Below, piece after piece: positions 7,691-14,537 of a DNA stretch of 43,041 nucleotides; within the stretch, counting starts at the first letter, position 1; each line of letters starts with the position of its first letter. The notes beneath the pieces were generated by a model, which worked only from the letters and a program-made list of their open reading frames with translations, was not told the DNA's origin and did not search any database. Made by a program: the position numbers and the translations under genes. This stretch comes from an uncultured Clostridium sp. (GTDB taxonomy: Bacteria; Bacillota_I; Bacilli_A; RF39; UBA660). The DNA is taken from contig CABUQZ010000016.1 of NCBI GenBank assembly GCA_902493795.1, forward strand, positions 1 through 43,041, read 5' to 3'.

Positions 7691-7982
7691 TATAACTTAT
7701 GAAGAATTTGAAAGAATATACTTACCAGTATGCATTAATTATGATAACTATCTAAAAGAATTTGTAATACCAGATGTAATTGCTTTTTATATAGCAGATA
7801 ATTTCTATAAGAAAGCACTTTCTAAAGCACCACTTTATAATCATATTAATTCAGCAATAGATGTATTTAATGTAAGATGTGATATAGATAAACTTGTACC
7901 ATCTATAAAGAAGATATTAAAAATAAAATATAACTTAAAAATAGTAAAAGATAATCCAATGATATTAAAGAAATTTTATTAA
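7683..7982 (+). CDS. Small hypothetical protein linked to TnpV
   Basis: A 99-aa soluble protein that I do not recognise. It starts at an ATG overlapping the TnpV gene by 8 nt, with AAAGGAG 8-9 nt upstream, so it is translationally coupled. The sequence is acidic at first (CDITYEEFERIYLP) and basic at the C-terminus (KKILKIKYNLKIVKDNPMILKKFY). It has no membrane segment. A strong terminator follows its stop codon, closing a two-gene transcription unit. A role in element maintenance or gene regulation is a guess from position. Confidence 0.6.
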   Translation: MCDITYEEFERIYLPVCINYDNYLKEFVIPDVIAFYIADNFYKKALSKAPLYNHINSAIDVFNVRCDIDKLVPSIKKILKIKYNLKIVKDNPMILKKFY

Positions 7983-7988
7983 AAAGAT

Positions 7989-8019
7989 AACTCTATCGAA
8001 TCAAATTGATAGAGTTTTT
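7989..8019 (+). terminator. Intrinsic terminator after TnpV operon
   Basis: AACTCTATC (7989-7997) pairs perfectly with GATAGAGTT (8008-8016) and is followed by TTTT. Confidence 0.82.
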
Positions 8020-8038
8020 AAATTGCAACTAATTATTT

Positions 8039-8112
8039 TGGGAGTAAATCTATTGTCTAGCCAGCACTGAATTTGTACTCCCGCACGAAATTCTTTTGTG
8101 GGATTACTCCCA
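8039..8112. repeat. Complex inverted repeat before the R-M operon
   Basis: TGGGAGTAA (8039-8047) is the exact inverted complement of TTACTCCCA (8104-8112). Further ACTCCC and GTGGGA copies within it allow a second stem, TCCCGCAC with GTGGGA. The 74-nt block has no coding content and contains copy 2 of the CTAGC repeat. It may be a structured RNA, an operator or a transfer/replication site; the sequence does not say which. Confidence 0.5.
8057..8075 (+). repeat. 19-nt repeat, copy 2
   Basis: CTAGCCAGCACTGAATTTG matches 17 of 19 bases with 3314-3332, outside the element. It lies in the loop of the inverted repeat at 8039-8112. Confidence 0.35.
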
Positions 8113-8117
8113 AACCC

Positions 8118-8162
8118 TTGATTTTTTTTAAAATGTATGTTAGTATGTATACATACATACTA
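8118..8162 (+). promoter_or_regulatory. Promoter and operator of the restriction-modification operon
   Basis: TTGATT (8118-8123), a 17-nt spacer and TAGTAT (8141-8146) form a SigA-like promoter. On the -10 lies the perfect palindrome GTATGTATACATAC (8143-8156), nested in TAGTATG...CATACTA (8141-8147/8156-8162). A GTATGT copy also lies just upstream. Such a dyad is the expected binding site of the HTH protein encoded 17 nt downstream. Confidence 0.65.
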
Positions 8163-8178
8163 GTAAAGAGGTGATTGA

Positions 8179-8529
8179 GTGAAAAATAGATGCGAATATG
8201 GTGAATTTTTAACTCAATTAATAAAAGAAAAAAATATGAGTCAAAGTTTTTTCTACAGTCAATTAGGAATTAAAAAACCATATTTTTACGATATTATAAG
8301 TGGAAGAGTTAATCCTCCACCAAGCAATATTCAACTAAAGATAGTTCAAATATTAAATTTAAAAGAAAATGATATTCATAAACTATTTGATTTAGCTGCT
8401 CATCAAAGAAACGAGATTCCATATGATATAGCTATTTATTTAAAAAACAAACAGTTAATAAAGCAAATTAGAGAAAGTAATGAATATAAAAAGAAATTAG
8501 GAGGTATTTTAAAATGTCAGAAGAGTTAA
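8179..8529 (+). CDS. HTH regulator of the R-M operon (controller-like)
   Basis: A 116-aa protein with an XRE-like HTH in the first 70 residues (LTQLIKEKNMSQSFFYSQLGIKKPYFYDIISGRVNPP), followed by a helical tail. It is the first gene of the operon, overlaps the methylase/nuclease gene by 16 nt and has a strong dyad over its promoter. This is the arrangement of controller (C) proteins that delay restriction until methylation is set. It starts with GTG, preceded by AGAGGTGAT. Assignment as a C protein is inference from position; it is longer than typical C proteins (about 80-100 aa). Confidence 0.75.
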   Translation: MKNRCEYGEFLTQLIKEKNMSQSFFYSQLGIKKPYFYDIISGRVNPPPSNIQLKIVQILNLKENDIHKLFDLAAHQRNEIPYDIAIYLKNKQLIKQIRESNEYKKKLGGILKCQKS

Positions 8530-10643
8530 CAAAAGGATTAGTAAAGAAAAGATTATTAGAAGTTGGTTATCCAAAAAATCAAAATGAATTTGAGGAAGAT
8601 ATTATATGCTATAAAGAAGATAGTTATAAAAGTGGCATTAATAGTGATAAAATTTTAGCAGATGCTTTTTTAAAAGCTAGTAAAAGACTAACTGGGAATG
8701 AAGGCTCTCCTGATTATACTATAAAAGATAATAAAGATAATTTTGTAATTGTTATAGAATGTAAGAGTAGTGTTGACAAACATGGTACACATGAAAATCT
8801 TGAAAATTATAAAAATGGATTAGGAAATGAAAAAGAAATATCACAGTATTGTATTAATGGAGCCCTTCATTATGCTACATTTTTAACATATAAGTATGAT
8901 GTAATTGCTATTGCTACATCAGGTATTGAAGAAGATAATTTTAAAACTACTTCTTTCTTAATTCCAAAAGGAGGTAATTTAAAAGATTTAATTATTTTAG
9001 AAGATGGTGATTATGAAAACACAATCATGTCTGCTGATGAATACAAGAGGATAATTATAGAAAACTCATTGGATTATGTTAGAGAAAAAGAAGTAATATA
9101 TCAAGAATTAAAAAATTACGCTAATAGCTGTAATAATTATTTGAGAGCAAATCAAATAGATCCCAAAGATAGGGCAGGTTTTATTTCAGCTATAGTACTC
9201 GCTTTAACCAATAAGAATTCTGACTTTTATAAATCAGTAGAAAGAGCCATGCCTAATGATTATATTAAGAAGCCATTTTCAGAAGAATTAGGAAATAATG
9301 CAATTAAAAGACTTTGGGAGTCTCTAGAGGAAATATGGAGTAAAATTGATAATTTACCTGAAATAAAAAAGAAAAAATTAAGAGAATATTATTCCTCAAT
9401 ATTATTAGATAATTTACTATATTCTCCAGAAGGTGAATCGAAATATTTTAAATATGGTGATAATATATTAACTCGTTTTATATATTCGATATATAAAAAT
9501 ATTTCTATAAAATTAGAACAACATTCAGATATGGATATAATGGGGACATTTTATACATCGTTTTTAAAATATGCTAGAGGTGCTGCAAAAGATAAAGGTG
9601 TAGTTTTGACACCAAAACATATAACAGAGTTATTTTGCGATATTGCTGAATATTATTTAGGAAAAAAATTAGACGAAAATACTAAGGTAATTGATATATG
9701 TACTGGGACTGGTGGATTTTTAATAAGTGCTTTAAATAGGATGGATAGGAATATTGATAACCAAAAAATATCAAATGACGTAAAGAAAGAAAAAAAATCA
9801 CTAGTTAGAAAAAATTGTCTTATAGGTGTTGAAAGAGAACCATCTATGTTTGCATTGGCGTATGCGAATATGAGATTTCATGGTGATGGTAAATCGAATT
9901 TATATTCTTGTTCTTCTTTATTAAAGGATAAAGGAGAAGCAAACGAAGATTTTAAAACAGGACGAAAGATAACTTTACAAGAAGAAATTGAAAGCATGAA
10001 CATAAAACCAATTGTTGGAATGATAAATCCTCCTTATTCCTTATTAAATACAAAAAACAAAAGAGAAGAAAATAAGCAAAGTGGTCAAAGTGAGTTAGAT
10101 TTTGTTTATTCTATGCTAGAATATCTAGATAAAGGTGGAATAGGGATTGCAATTGTACCAATGAGTTGTGCAAGTAGTAAAGATGATTTAAAAATGCGTA
10201 AAAAAATAATGGAAAAGCATACCTTATTATCCGTCATGACAATGCCCAAAAAATTATTTCAAGATAGTCATGTTGGGACATCTACATGTATTATGGTTTT
10301 TAAGGCTCATATAAAGCATAAAGATTCAAACAATAATGTATTTTTAGCAAGGTGGTTAGATGATGGTTTTGTGACAGTACCACATTCAGGACGTTTTGAT
10401 AAAAATGGTAATTGGATATCAATAAAGAATGAGTGGTTAAGAGAATTAAAGGGGTTGTCAAAAGAAAATAGTAAAAAGTTTTTAAGAAAAGAATTGAAAG
10501 CTAGTGATGAATGGTTAGCTGAAGCTTATGTTGAAACTGATTACAGTCAATTAAATGATACAGATTTTATAAATCAAATAAAAAAATATGCGTTATTTAA
10601 ATATTTGGATGAAAATTTTGAAGGTAGTGATTTAGATGAATAA
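8514..10643 (+). CDS. BcgI-like fused restriction endonuclease/N6-adenine methylase
   Basis: A 709-aa protein with two enzymes in one chain. The N-terminus holds a PD-(D/E)XK nuclease motif: SPDY with D67, then IVIECKSS with E82 and K84. A helical region follows, then an N6-adenine methyltransferase domain with SAM-binding motif I (DICTGTGGFL, about residue 395) and catalytic motif IV NPPY (about 504). This order, with a separate specificity subunit gene overlapping by 8 nt, is that of the BcgI family of type IIB/IIG systems, where the A subunit cuts and methylates and B finds the site. A type I HsdM lacks the nuclease. GGAGG precedes the ATG. Confidence 0.9.
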   Translation: MSEELTKGLVKKRLLEVGYPKNQNEFEEDIICYKEDSYKSGINSDKILADAFLKASKRLTGNEGSPDYTIKDNKDNFVIVIECKSSVDKHGTHENLENYKNGLGNEKEISQYCINGALHYATFLTYKYDVIAIATSGIEEDNFKTTSFLIPKGGNLKDLIILEDGDYENTIMSADEYKRIIIENSLDYVREKEVIYQELKNYANSCNNYLRANQIDPKDRAGFISAIVLALTNKNSDFYKSVERAMPNDYIKKPFSEELGNNAIKRLWESLEEIWSKIDNLPEIKKKKLREYYSSILLDNLLYSPEGESKYFKYGDNILTRFIYSIYKNISIKLEQHSDMDIMGTFYTSFLKYARGAAKDKGVVLTPKHITELFCDIAEYYLGKKLDENTKVIDICTGTGGFLISALNRMDRNIDNQKISNDVKKEKKSLVRKNCLIGVEREPSMFALAYANMRFHGDGKSNLYSCSSLLKDKGEANEDFKTGRKITLQEEIESMNIKPIVGMINPPYSLLNTKNKREENKQSGQSELDFVYSMLEYLDKGGIGIAIVPMSCASSKDDLKMRKKIMEKHTLLSVMTMPKKLFQDSHVGTSTCIMVFKAHIKHKDSNNNVFLARWLDDGFVTVPHSGRFDKNGNWISIKNEWLRELKGLSKENSKKFLRKELKASDEWLAEAYVETDYSQLNDTDFINQIKKYALFKYLDENFEGSDLDE

Positions 10644-11733
10644 AAACTGTTCCTTTTTTGATTTAGAAAAAATATTTAATATTTATACTGGTGGAGATTT
10701 AATACTTTCAAGAACAGAATTAGGTGAATTTCCAGTAATTAGCCATACATATAAAAACAATGGTATTTCTAAAAGAGTATCAAAAATTGAAAATAGAAAA
10801 CTATTTGATTGTAAAAGGACGATTAGTTTGGCTGATAGAGGAACATTTAAAGCGTTTGTCCAGCCAGAAAATTTTTATATAGGAACTAGGGTAAAAGCCT
10901 TAGAATTAAAAGATGAGTATAATGCATATTTTGACAAAAAAATACTTATGTACTTGACTGTTATAATTAATATGGAAAGTTACAGATTTTGTTATGGGAG
11001 AAATGCTTGTGACCGTATCAACTATTTAAAAATTAAGCTCCCATCAATTATGGTGGACGGTGAAACTGTTCCTGATTTTAATTTGATGAGAAAGTACATA
11101 AATAATTTGTGGATTGAAAGCAATGATATGTCAAAAATTCCTAATTATTTTTTAGAAGATGGATATGAAAAAGCTTGTTGGTATATTGATAATTTTGATA
11201 TAGAATTATTTGAAAAAAAATATAAACCATGCAAAAAAAATCAAAAATCTTTAAAAACTAATTATGCAATGTTTAATATAAGTGATATTTTCATAGTCAA
11301 AGGTACAAAAACAACAAAAAAAGATATATTAGAGACTTATGGAGAGGGTACTTGGCCATATATTACTACTAGATCTACAAATAATGGAGTCGATGGATAC
11401 TATAATTATTATACAGAAGATGGTAATGTTATTACGATTGATTCTGCTACAATTGGATTTGCTTCATACCAGCAAAAAGCATTTTCAGCTAGTGACCATG
11501 TTGAAAAATTAATTCCTAGGTTTAAATTGAATTCTTCTATAGCAATGTACATTATAACAGTATTGAAACAGGAACTATTTAGATACGATTACGGTAGAAA
11601 ATTTAATCAAAATAGGATTAAAAAAACAAAAATATTGCTACCATCAATTGATGGCACAAATAATATTGAATCATTAAATTTAAAATATATGGATGAATAT
11701 ATTAATTCTCTTCCATATAGTTCTTGCTTGTAA
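10636..11733 (+). CDS. Specificity subunit (HsdS/BcgI-B like)
   Basis: A 365-aa DNA-recognition subunit with two target-recognition domains (about residues 1-190 and 200-365). Each opens with a short aromatic/acidic motif (FFDLEKIFNIYTGGD and MFNISDIFIVKGTKTT) and contains the S-subunit hallmarks GxFPVIS or TWPYITT followed by a strand with IGTR or TIGFAS. The two halves are internally similar, as in type I and BcgI-type S proteins. The start codon lies within the end of the methylase/nuclease gene. Together the two proteins should cut DNA on one or both sides of a bipartite site. The site itself cannot be read from sequence. Confidence 0.85.
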   Translation: MNKNCSFFDLEKIFNIYTGGDLILSRTELGEFPVISHTYKNNGISKRVSKIENRKLFDCKRTISLADRGTFKAFVQPENFYIGTRVKALELKDEYNAYFDKKILMYLTVIINMESYRFCYGRNACDRINYLKIKLPSIMVDGETVPDFNLMRKYINNLWIESNDMSKIPNYFLEDGYEKACWYIDNFDIELFEKKYKPCKKNQKSLKTNYAMFNISDIFIVKGTKTTKKDILETYGEGTWPYITTRSTNNGVDGYYNYYTEDGNVITIDSATIGFASYQQKAFSASDHVEKLIPRFKLNSSIAMYIITVLKQELFRYDYGRKFNQNRIKKTKILLPSIDGTNNIESLNLKYMDEYINSLPYSSCL

Positions 11734-11802
11734 TTATAAAAAATTCGTTTATTAATTTCATTGAATGACAATAAATATATTTATAACGTGTAATAAAAGT
11801 GT

Positions 11803-11808
11803 TATAAT
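11803..11808 (+). promoter_or_regulatory. Promoter -10 for the DUF6119 gene
   Basis: TATAAT preceded by GTGT lies 82 nt before the start codon. The -35 is weak. A transcript starting here would run directly into the hairpin at 11821-11867. Confidence 0.5.
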
Positions 11809-11820
11809 ATATTAAAGAAG

Positions 11821-11867
11821 AAAGAGGCGCTAGTACAGGCTTTATAGTTTTGTATTGCGTCTTTTTT
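11821..11867 (+). terminator. Terminator in the leader of the DUF6119 gene (possible attenuator)
   Basis: AAAGAGGCGC (11821-11830) pairs with GCGTCTTTTT (11857-11866, two G-U pairs). An inner TAC/GTA stem sits above it, and the T-run lies at 11862-11867. It lies between the promoter-like TATAAT at 11803 and the start codon at 11890. It could end the R-M operon, attenuate the next gene, or both. Confidence 0.65.
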
Positions 11868-11889
11868 GTAGTAGGTGGTGAGAAGTAGC

Positions 11890-13446
11890 ATGAGTGAAAA
11901 AAGAAAGAAATCAAATAAAATAACAATTTATTTGATTAAAGATGAAGTAAAGTATGATGAAATATTAAAAGACTATGCCTATAAAAATGTATTACGTGAG
12001 GATGCTAAATCTATAACATATTATTATCCGACTCGACAACATAAGCCTGAATGGTTAATATCATATTTTAATGAAACACAAGATGTTGATATCAGTAATT
12101 CCCATGCAAAAGTAATATCTTTACATAAACTTGTAATTGATGGAAAAGAAAAAGTTTTTGCTATTCCTTTTGGAAATGGTAAATCATTATTAAATGATGA
12201 TGTTATTGAAGAACAATTTGGTATTAAAATTCTGTTAAATAGTGTCCCAAAAGATGGCTTTAGACAGCTGAGTATAGCAAATTACGGAGGAGACCATAGA
12301 ACTAAGAATGAACAAACTCCTAAAAAAACTGATATAAGTGAATTTGGATTTGACATATATAGTGATTTTTTAAGAAAAGCCACAGCGAAAAGTGAGGAAG
12401 AATTATTTAATAAAAATACTATTACAGGTGGAGATCTTTTTAGTGTTTCAGTGCCGGTCACAATAAATGATGTAAATAATTTCTTATTATCTTGTTACGA
12501 AAGATATAAGAGTAACAAATATAAAGAAAACTTTAGTTGGTTAGACAATATAAAAGAAGTAAAGGAAAAAAGTACTAAGCAATTGCTTAATTTGGAATTA
12601 GTAAGAAATATTAATGAAAAGAATTTTGATAAAGTATGGACTGCAGTTCCAGAAATAATTGAATGGGAAGATATATCTGATTTTAGATATAAAACATCAA
12701 CACCTGGATTTGATGACATAGAAATACAACAAGTTATAGAGTTGTTTAAAGATGGTATTATTCCTAATGTAGATTCATTAAAAAATAGAAAAGTATATGC
12801 AATGTCAGTTGATGGTGATGAACCTTTATATGATTGGAGTATATATAACTGCTTAATAGCAGAAATAGAATATGATGGTAATGCCTACTGTTTAAACTTT
12901 GGCAAATGGTATAAAGTTGATAAAAATTTTGTCGCATCTATTAATAATTATTATAAATCTATAGAAATATCTGATATAGAATTTCCAATTAATACTAATG
13001 AAAGAGAAGATGAATATAATAAAAAATTATGTACAAGTTTAAATAATTCAATATTAATGGACAAAGAGACAGTTAGGGTTACTGGTATGGGTAGAAGTTC
13101 TATTGAAGTTTGTGATGTTTTAACTAGTGATAATAATTTAATACATGTTAAGAAAAATGGCGGTTCAAGCTATTTAAGTCATTTATTTAATCAGGCTGCA
13201 GTATCTGGTGAAATGCTACTTGATGTAAATTTTAGAGATGAAGCAAATAAAAAAATAGGTAAGAATATATTTAAGGATGATTTTATACCTAGCATTTATA
13301 CTGTTGTACTTGCAATTATTACTAAAACTAATGATGAGAGACCTAAAATACCATTCTTTAGTAAAGTATCAATTCAATATGCTATTGATGGCTTAAGAAG
13401 AAAAGGGTATAAAGTAAAAATTAAAAATATACATATTAAAGAATAA
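11890..13446 (+). CDS. DUF6119/TIGR04141-like sporadically distributed protein
   Basis: A 518-aa protein. The opening KITIYLIKDEVKYDEILKD, the length and the conserved patches (YGGDHRTKNEQTP, ISEFGFDIYSDFLRKATAK, ITGGDLFSV, CLNFGKWYKVD) match what I recall of the TIGR04141/DUF6119 family. It is patchily distributed and often found near restriction genes. The C-terminal half has a DVLTSDNNLIHVKKNGGSSYLSHLFNQA stretch with D and K residues that could form a nuclease-type site; that is inference. The molecular function is not established. The ATG at 11890 is chosen because AGGTGGTGAG precedes it; the frame is open to 11875. It lies downstream of the R-M genes behind its own promoter and attenuator. 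Confidence 0.75.
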   Translation: MSEKRKKSNKITIYLIKDEVKYDEILKDYAYKNVLREDAKSITYYYPTRQHKPEWLISYFNETQDVDISNSHAKVISLHKLVIDGKEKVFAIPFGNGKSLLNDDVIEEQFGIKILLNSVPKDGFRQLSIANYGGDHRTKNEQTPKKTDISEFGFDIYSDFLRKATAKSEEELFNKNTITGGDLFSVSVPVTINDVNNFLLSCYERYKSNKYKENFSWLDNIKEVKEKSTKQLLNLELVRNINEKNFDKVWTAVPEIIEWEDISDFRYKTSTPGFDDIEIQQVIELFKDGIIPNVDSLKNRKVYAMSVDGDEPLYDWSIYNCLIAEIEYDGNAYCLNFGKWYKVDKNFVASINNYYKSIEISDIEFPINTNEREDEYNKKLCTSLNNSILMDKETVRVTGMGRSSIEVCDVLTSDNNLIHVKKNGGSSYLSHLFNQAAVSGEMLLDVNFRDEANKKIGKNIFKDDFIPSIYTVVLAIITKTNDERPKIPFFSKVSIQYAIDGLRRKGYKVKIKNIHIKE

Positions 13447-13467
13447 TATTTGTCGAATGATTACGTA

Positions 13468-13495
13468 TTGAAATAAAAGTAATTGGTGTTATAAT
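13468..13495 (+). promoter_or_regulatory. SigA-type promoter of the recombination module
   Basis: TTGAAA (13468-13473), 16-nt spacer, TATAAT (13490-13495), with TG one base before the -10. Transcription would start near 13502, at the base of a hairpin. Confidence 0.6.
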
Positions 13496-13500
13496 TATAT

Positions 13501-13522
13501 TAGCCATACGGGAATGTGGCTA
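13501..13522 (+). promoter_or_regulatory. 5'-end hairpin
   Basis: TAGCCATA (13501-13508) pairs over all eight positions with TGTGGCTA (13515-13522), with one G-U pair, around the loop CGGGAA. It would form at or near the 5' end of the transcript. Confidence 0.45.
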
Positions 13523-13643
13523 GTACATTTAAACATATATAAATATAAAATAAGAAAAAATAATAGCTATTAATGAAGAAAATGAAATTATAAAAAAGTT
13601 ATATTATGCATTAAGAGTAATGTATAAATAATTAATCAGTGAA

Positions 13644-13727
13644 GAACTGAGTACATATTAATCCAACAAACAAGATTGGAAAAAATTCCCTTGTTTTTGT
13701 TATGGACTAATGTGTTCAGTTCTTTTT
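13644..13727 (+). terminator. Long hairpin with terminator in leader
   Basis: GAACTGAGTACATATTAATC on the left arm pairs, with few interruptions, with the right arm ending GACTAATGTGTTCAGTTC (13705-13722). The arms continue inward as CAAACAAG and CTTGTTTTTG. A TTTTT run follows (13723-13727). The stem is about 30 bp, far longer than an ordinary terminator, and suggests control by anti-termination or a structured RNA. Confidence 0.7.
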
Positions 13728-13766
13728 ACGTGTTCCTAAAAAGGCTGGTAAAGAAAGGAGGATAAC

Positions 13767-13862
13767 ATGGAACTACTAAACTCGATAATCTTATATTGGA
13801 GATATGATGGAGAAAGAACCATTTATCAGTTTAGTATTACCAGAATCAGTATTAGGAGATAA
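13767..13862 (+). CDS. 31-aa leader peptide ORF
   Basis: An ATG at 13767 follows a perfect AAAGGAGG site (13755-13762) and encodes 31 residues: MELLNSIILYWRYDG, then a basic tail ending ISIRR. It overlaps the start of the HTH gene in another frame. The downstream gene has only a weak site (GGAG just before 13807). Translation of this peptide may therefore bring ribosomes to the HTH start. The peptide itself shows no known domain. It could be a purely regulatory leader ORF. Confidence 0.4.
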   Translation: MELLNSIILYWRYDGERTIYQFSITRISIRR

Positions 13863-14334
13863 TCGTCTTACTTACTTTGAAAGGTTATTGTTAATTGAAC
13901 TAGTGTCACTATGTAAGAAAAATGGCTACTGTTGGCCTACTAATAGATATTTTATGAATAAATTTAATTGCACAAAACCAACAGTTTCAAAGAGTATAAG
14001 TAGTTTATCAAAATATGGATATATTGATATAGAAATAAATAATAGTGAAACAAATAATTCAAAAAGAATAATTAGATTATCTGAAGTATTAAAGAAAAGA
14101 ATAACAAGTATTCAAGGAAATATTAATGTTAGTATTCAAAATAATTTTAATCATGATAATAAATATAATAAAAATAAAAAAGATATATTAGATAAAATTT
14201 ATTATGTTGATGAAAATGGTATAGAGTATTGGCATGGTATTCCTATTGAATCTAGTGTTGCAACTATAGAAGAACAAGAAGAAATGGAGAATTTATTGAA
14301 AGATTTTATAGAAAAGGAGGAAGATATATTATGA
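13807..14334 (+). CDS. HTH-domain protein (replication/plasmid-type winged helix)
   Basis: A 175-aa protein whose first 95 residues form a winged-helix/HTH_36-like domain (FISLVLPESVLGDNRLTYFERLLLIELVSLCKKNGYCWPTN, then FNCTKPTVSKSISSLSKYGYI). Such domains occur in plasmid replication initiators and in regulators carried by mobile elements. The C-terminal 80 residues are Asn/Lys-rich and then acidic, without a known domain. An ATG at 13804 is also possible, but GGAG is better spaced from 13807. It lies between the structured leader and the recombinase, so control of excision or integration is a reasonable inference. Confidence 0.7.
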   Translation: MEKEPFISLVLPESVLGDNRLTYFERLLLIELVSLCKKNGYCWPTNRYFMNKFNCTKPTVSKSISSLSKYGYIDIEINNSETNNSKRIIRLSEVLKKRITSIQGNINVSIQNNFNHDNKYNKNKKDILDKIYYVDENGIEYWHGIPIESSVATIEEQEEMENLLKDFIEKEEDIL

Positions 14335-14375
14335 ATAGTCCACTCATAAAATTAAATGAGGTGGCTTATGTTTAA
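14331..14375 (+). CDS. 14-aa mini-ORF
   Basis: The ATG overlaps the stop codon of the HTH gene (ATGA). AAAAGGAGG lies 9-10 nt upstream, a very strong site. The product MNSPLIKLNEVAYV is 14 residues. The stop overlaps the start of the next small ORF at 14368. A coupled chain of tiny frames leads to the recombinase. Probably regulatory; translation unproven. Confidence 0.3.
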   Translation: MNSPLIKLNEVAYV

Positions 14376-14460
14376 TATAACAGAAACTTTCAAAGATGAT
14401 TCTCCTAATTTTACAGATTTGGTAACTAAATTTATAAACAGCGTGGTAAATAGTGACTGA
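14368..14460 (+). CDS. 30-aa small ORF upstream of recombinase
   Basis: ATG at 14368 with GAGGTGG 5-11 nt upstream. The product is a 30-residue acidic peptide, MFNITETFKDDSPNFTDLV and then KFINSVVNSD. It starts inside the 14-aa mini-ORF and ends 78 nt before the recombinase start. The strong ribosome site and the compact position favour a real small gene. No recognisable function. Confidence 0.4.
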   Translation: MFNITETFKDDSPNFTDLVTKFINSVVNSD

Positions 14461-14488
14461 CAGCATGCTCTTAATTAAATTTATGTGT

Positions 14489-14494
14489 TATAAT
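14489..14494 (+). promoter_or_regulatory. Possible recombinase promoter -10
   Basis: TATAAT in the context TGTGTTATAATTT, 44 nt before the TTG start of the recombinase. No good -35 is visible. It would allow expression independent of the long leader. Confidence 0.4.
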
Positions 14495-14537
14495 TTAATT
14501 GGCTTTAGTTGTTATACAATCAGAAAGGAGAGCAAAC

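Larger units (their letters stand above)
13447..13803 (+). other. Long structured leader before the HTH/recombinase genes
   Basis: 357 nt with no conventional gene. It holds a promoter (13468-13495), a hairpin at the presumed transcript start (13501-13522), a very long hairpin-terminator (13644-13727), and a 31-codon leader ORF (13767-13862) that overlaps the next gene. Its 9-mer GCTAGTACA (13519-13527) also occurs in the DUF6119 leader (11829-11837). Confidence 0.6.

Noticed and set aside
8514..10643. Type I HsdM methylase with a missing HsdR gene
   Set aside because: A PD-(D/E)XK motif is present in the N-terminus of the same protein, and the length (709 aa) fits a BcgI-like fusion. A separate HsdR is not needed.
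14499..14537. TTG at 14499 as the recombinase start
   Set aside because: It lacks a ribosome site and lies next to the -10 box. The TTG at 14538 has GAAAGGAG at correct spacing.
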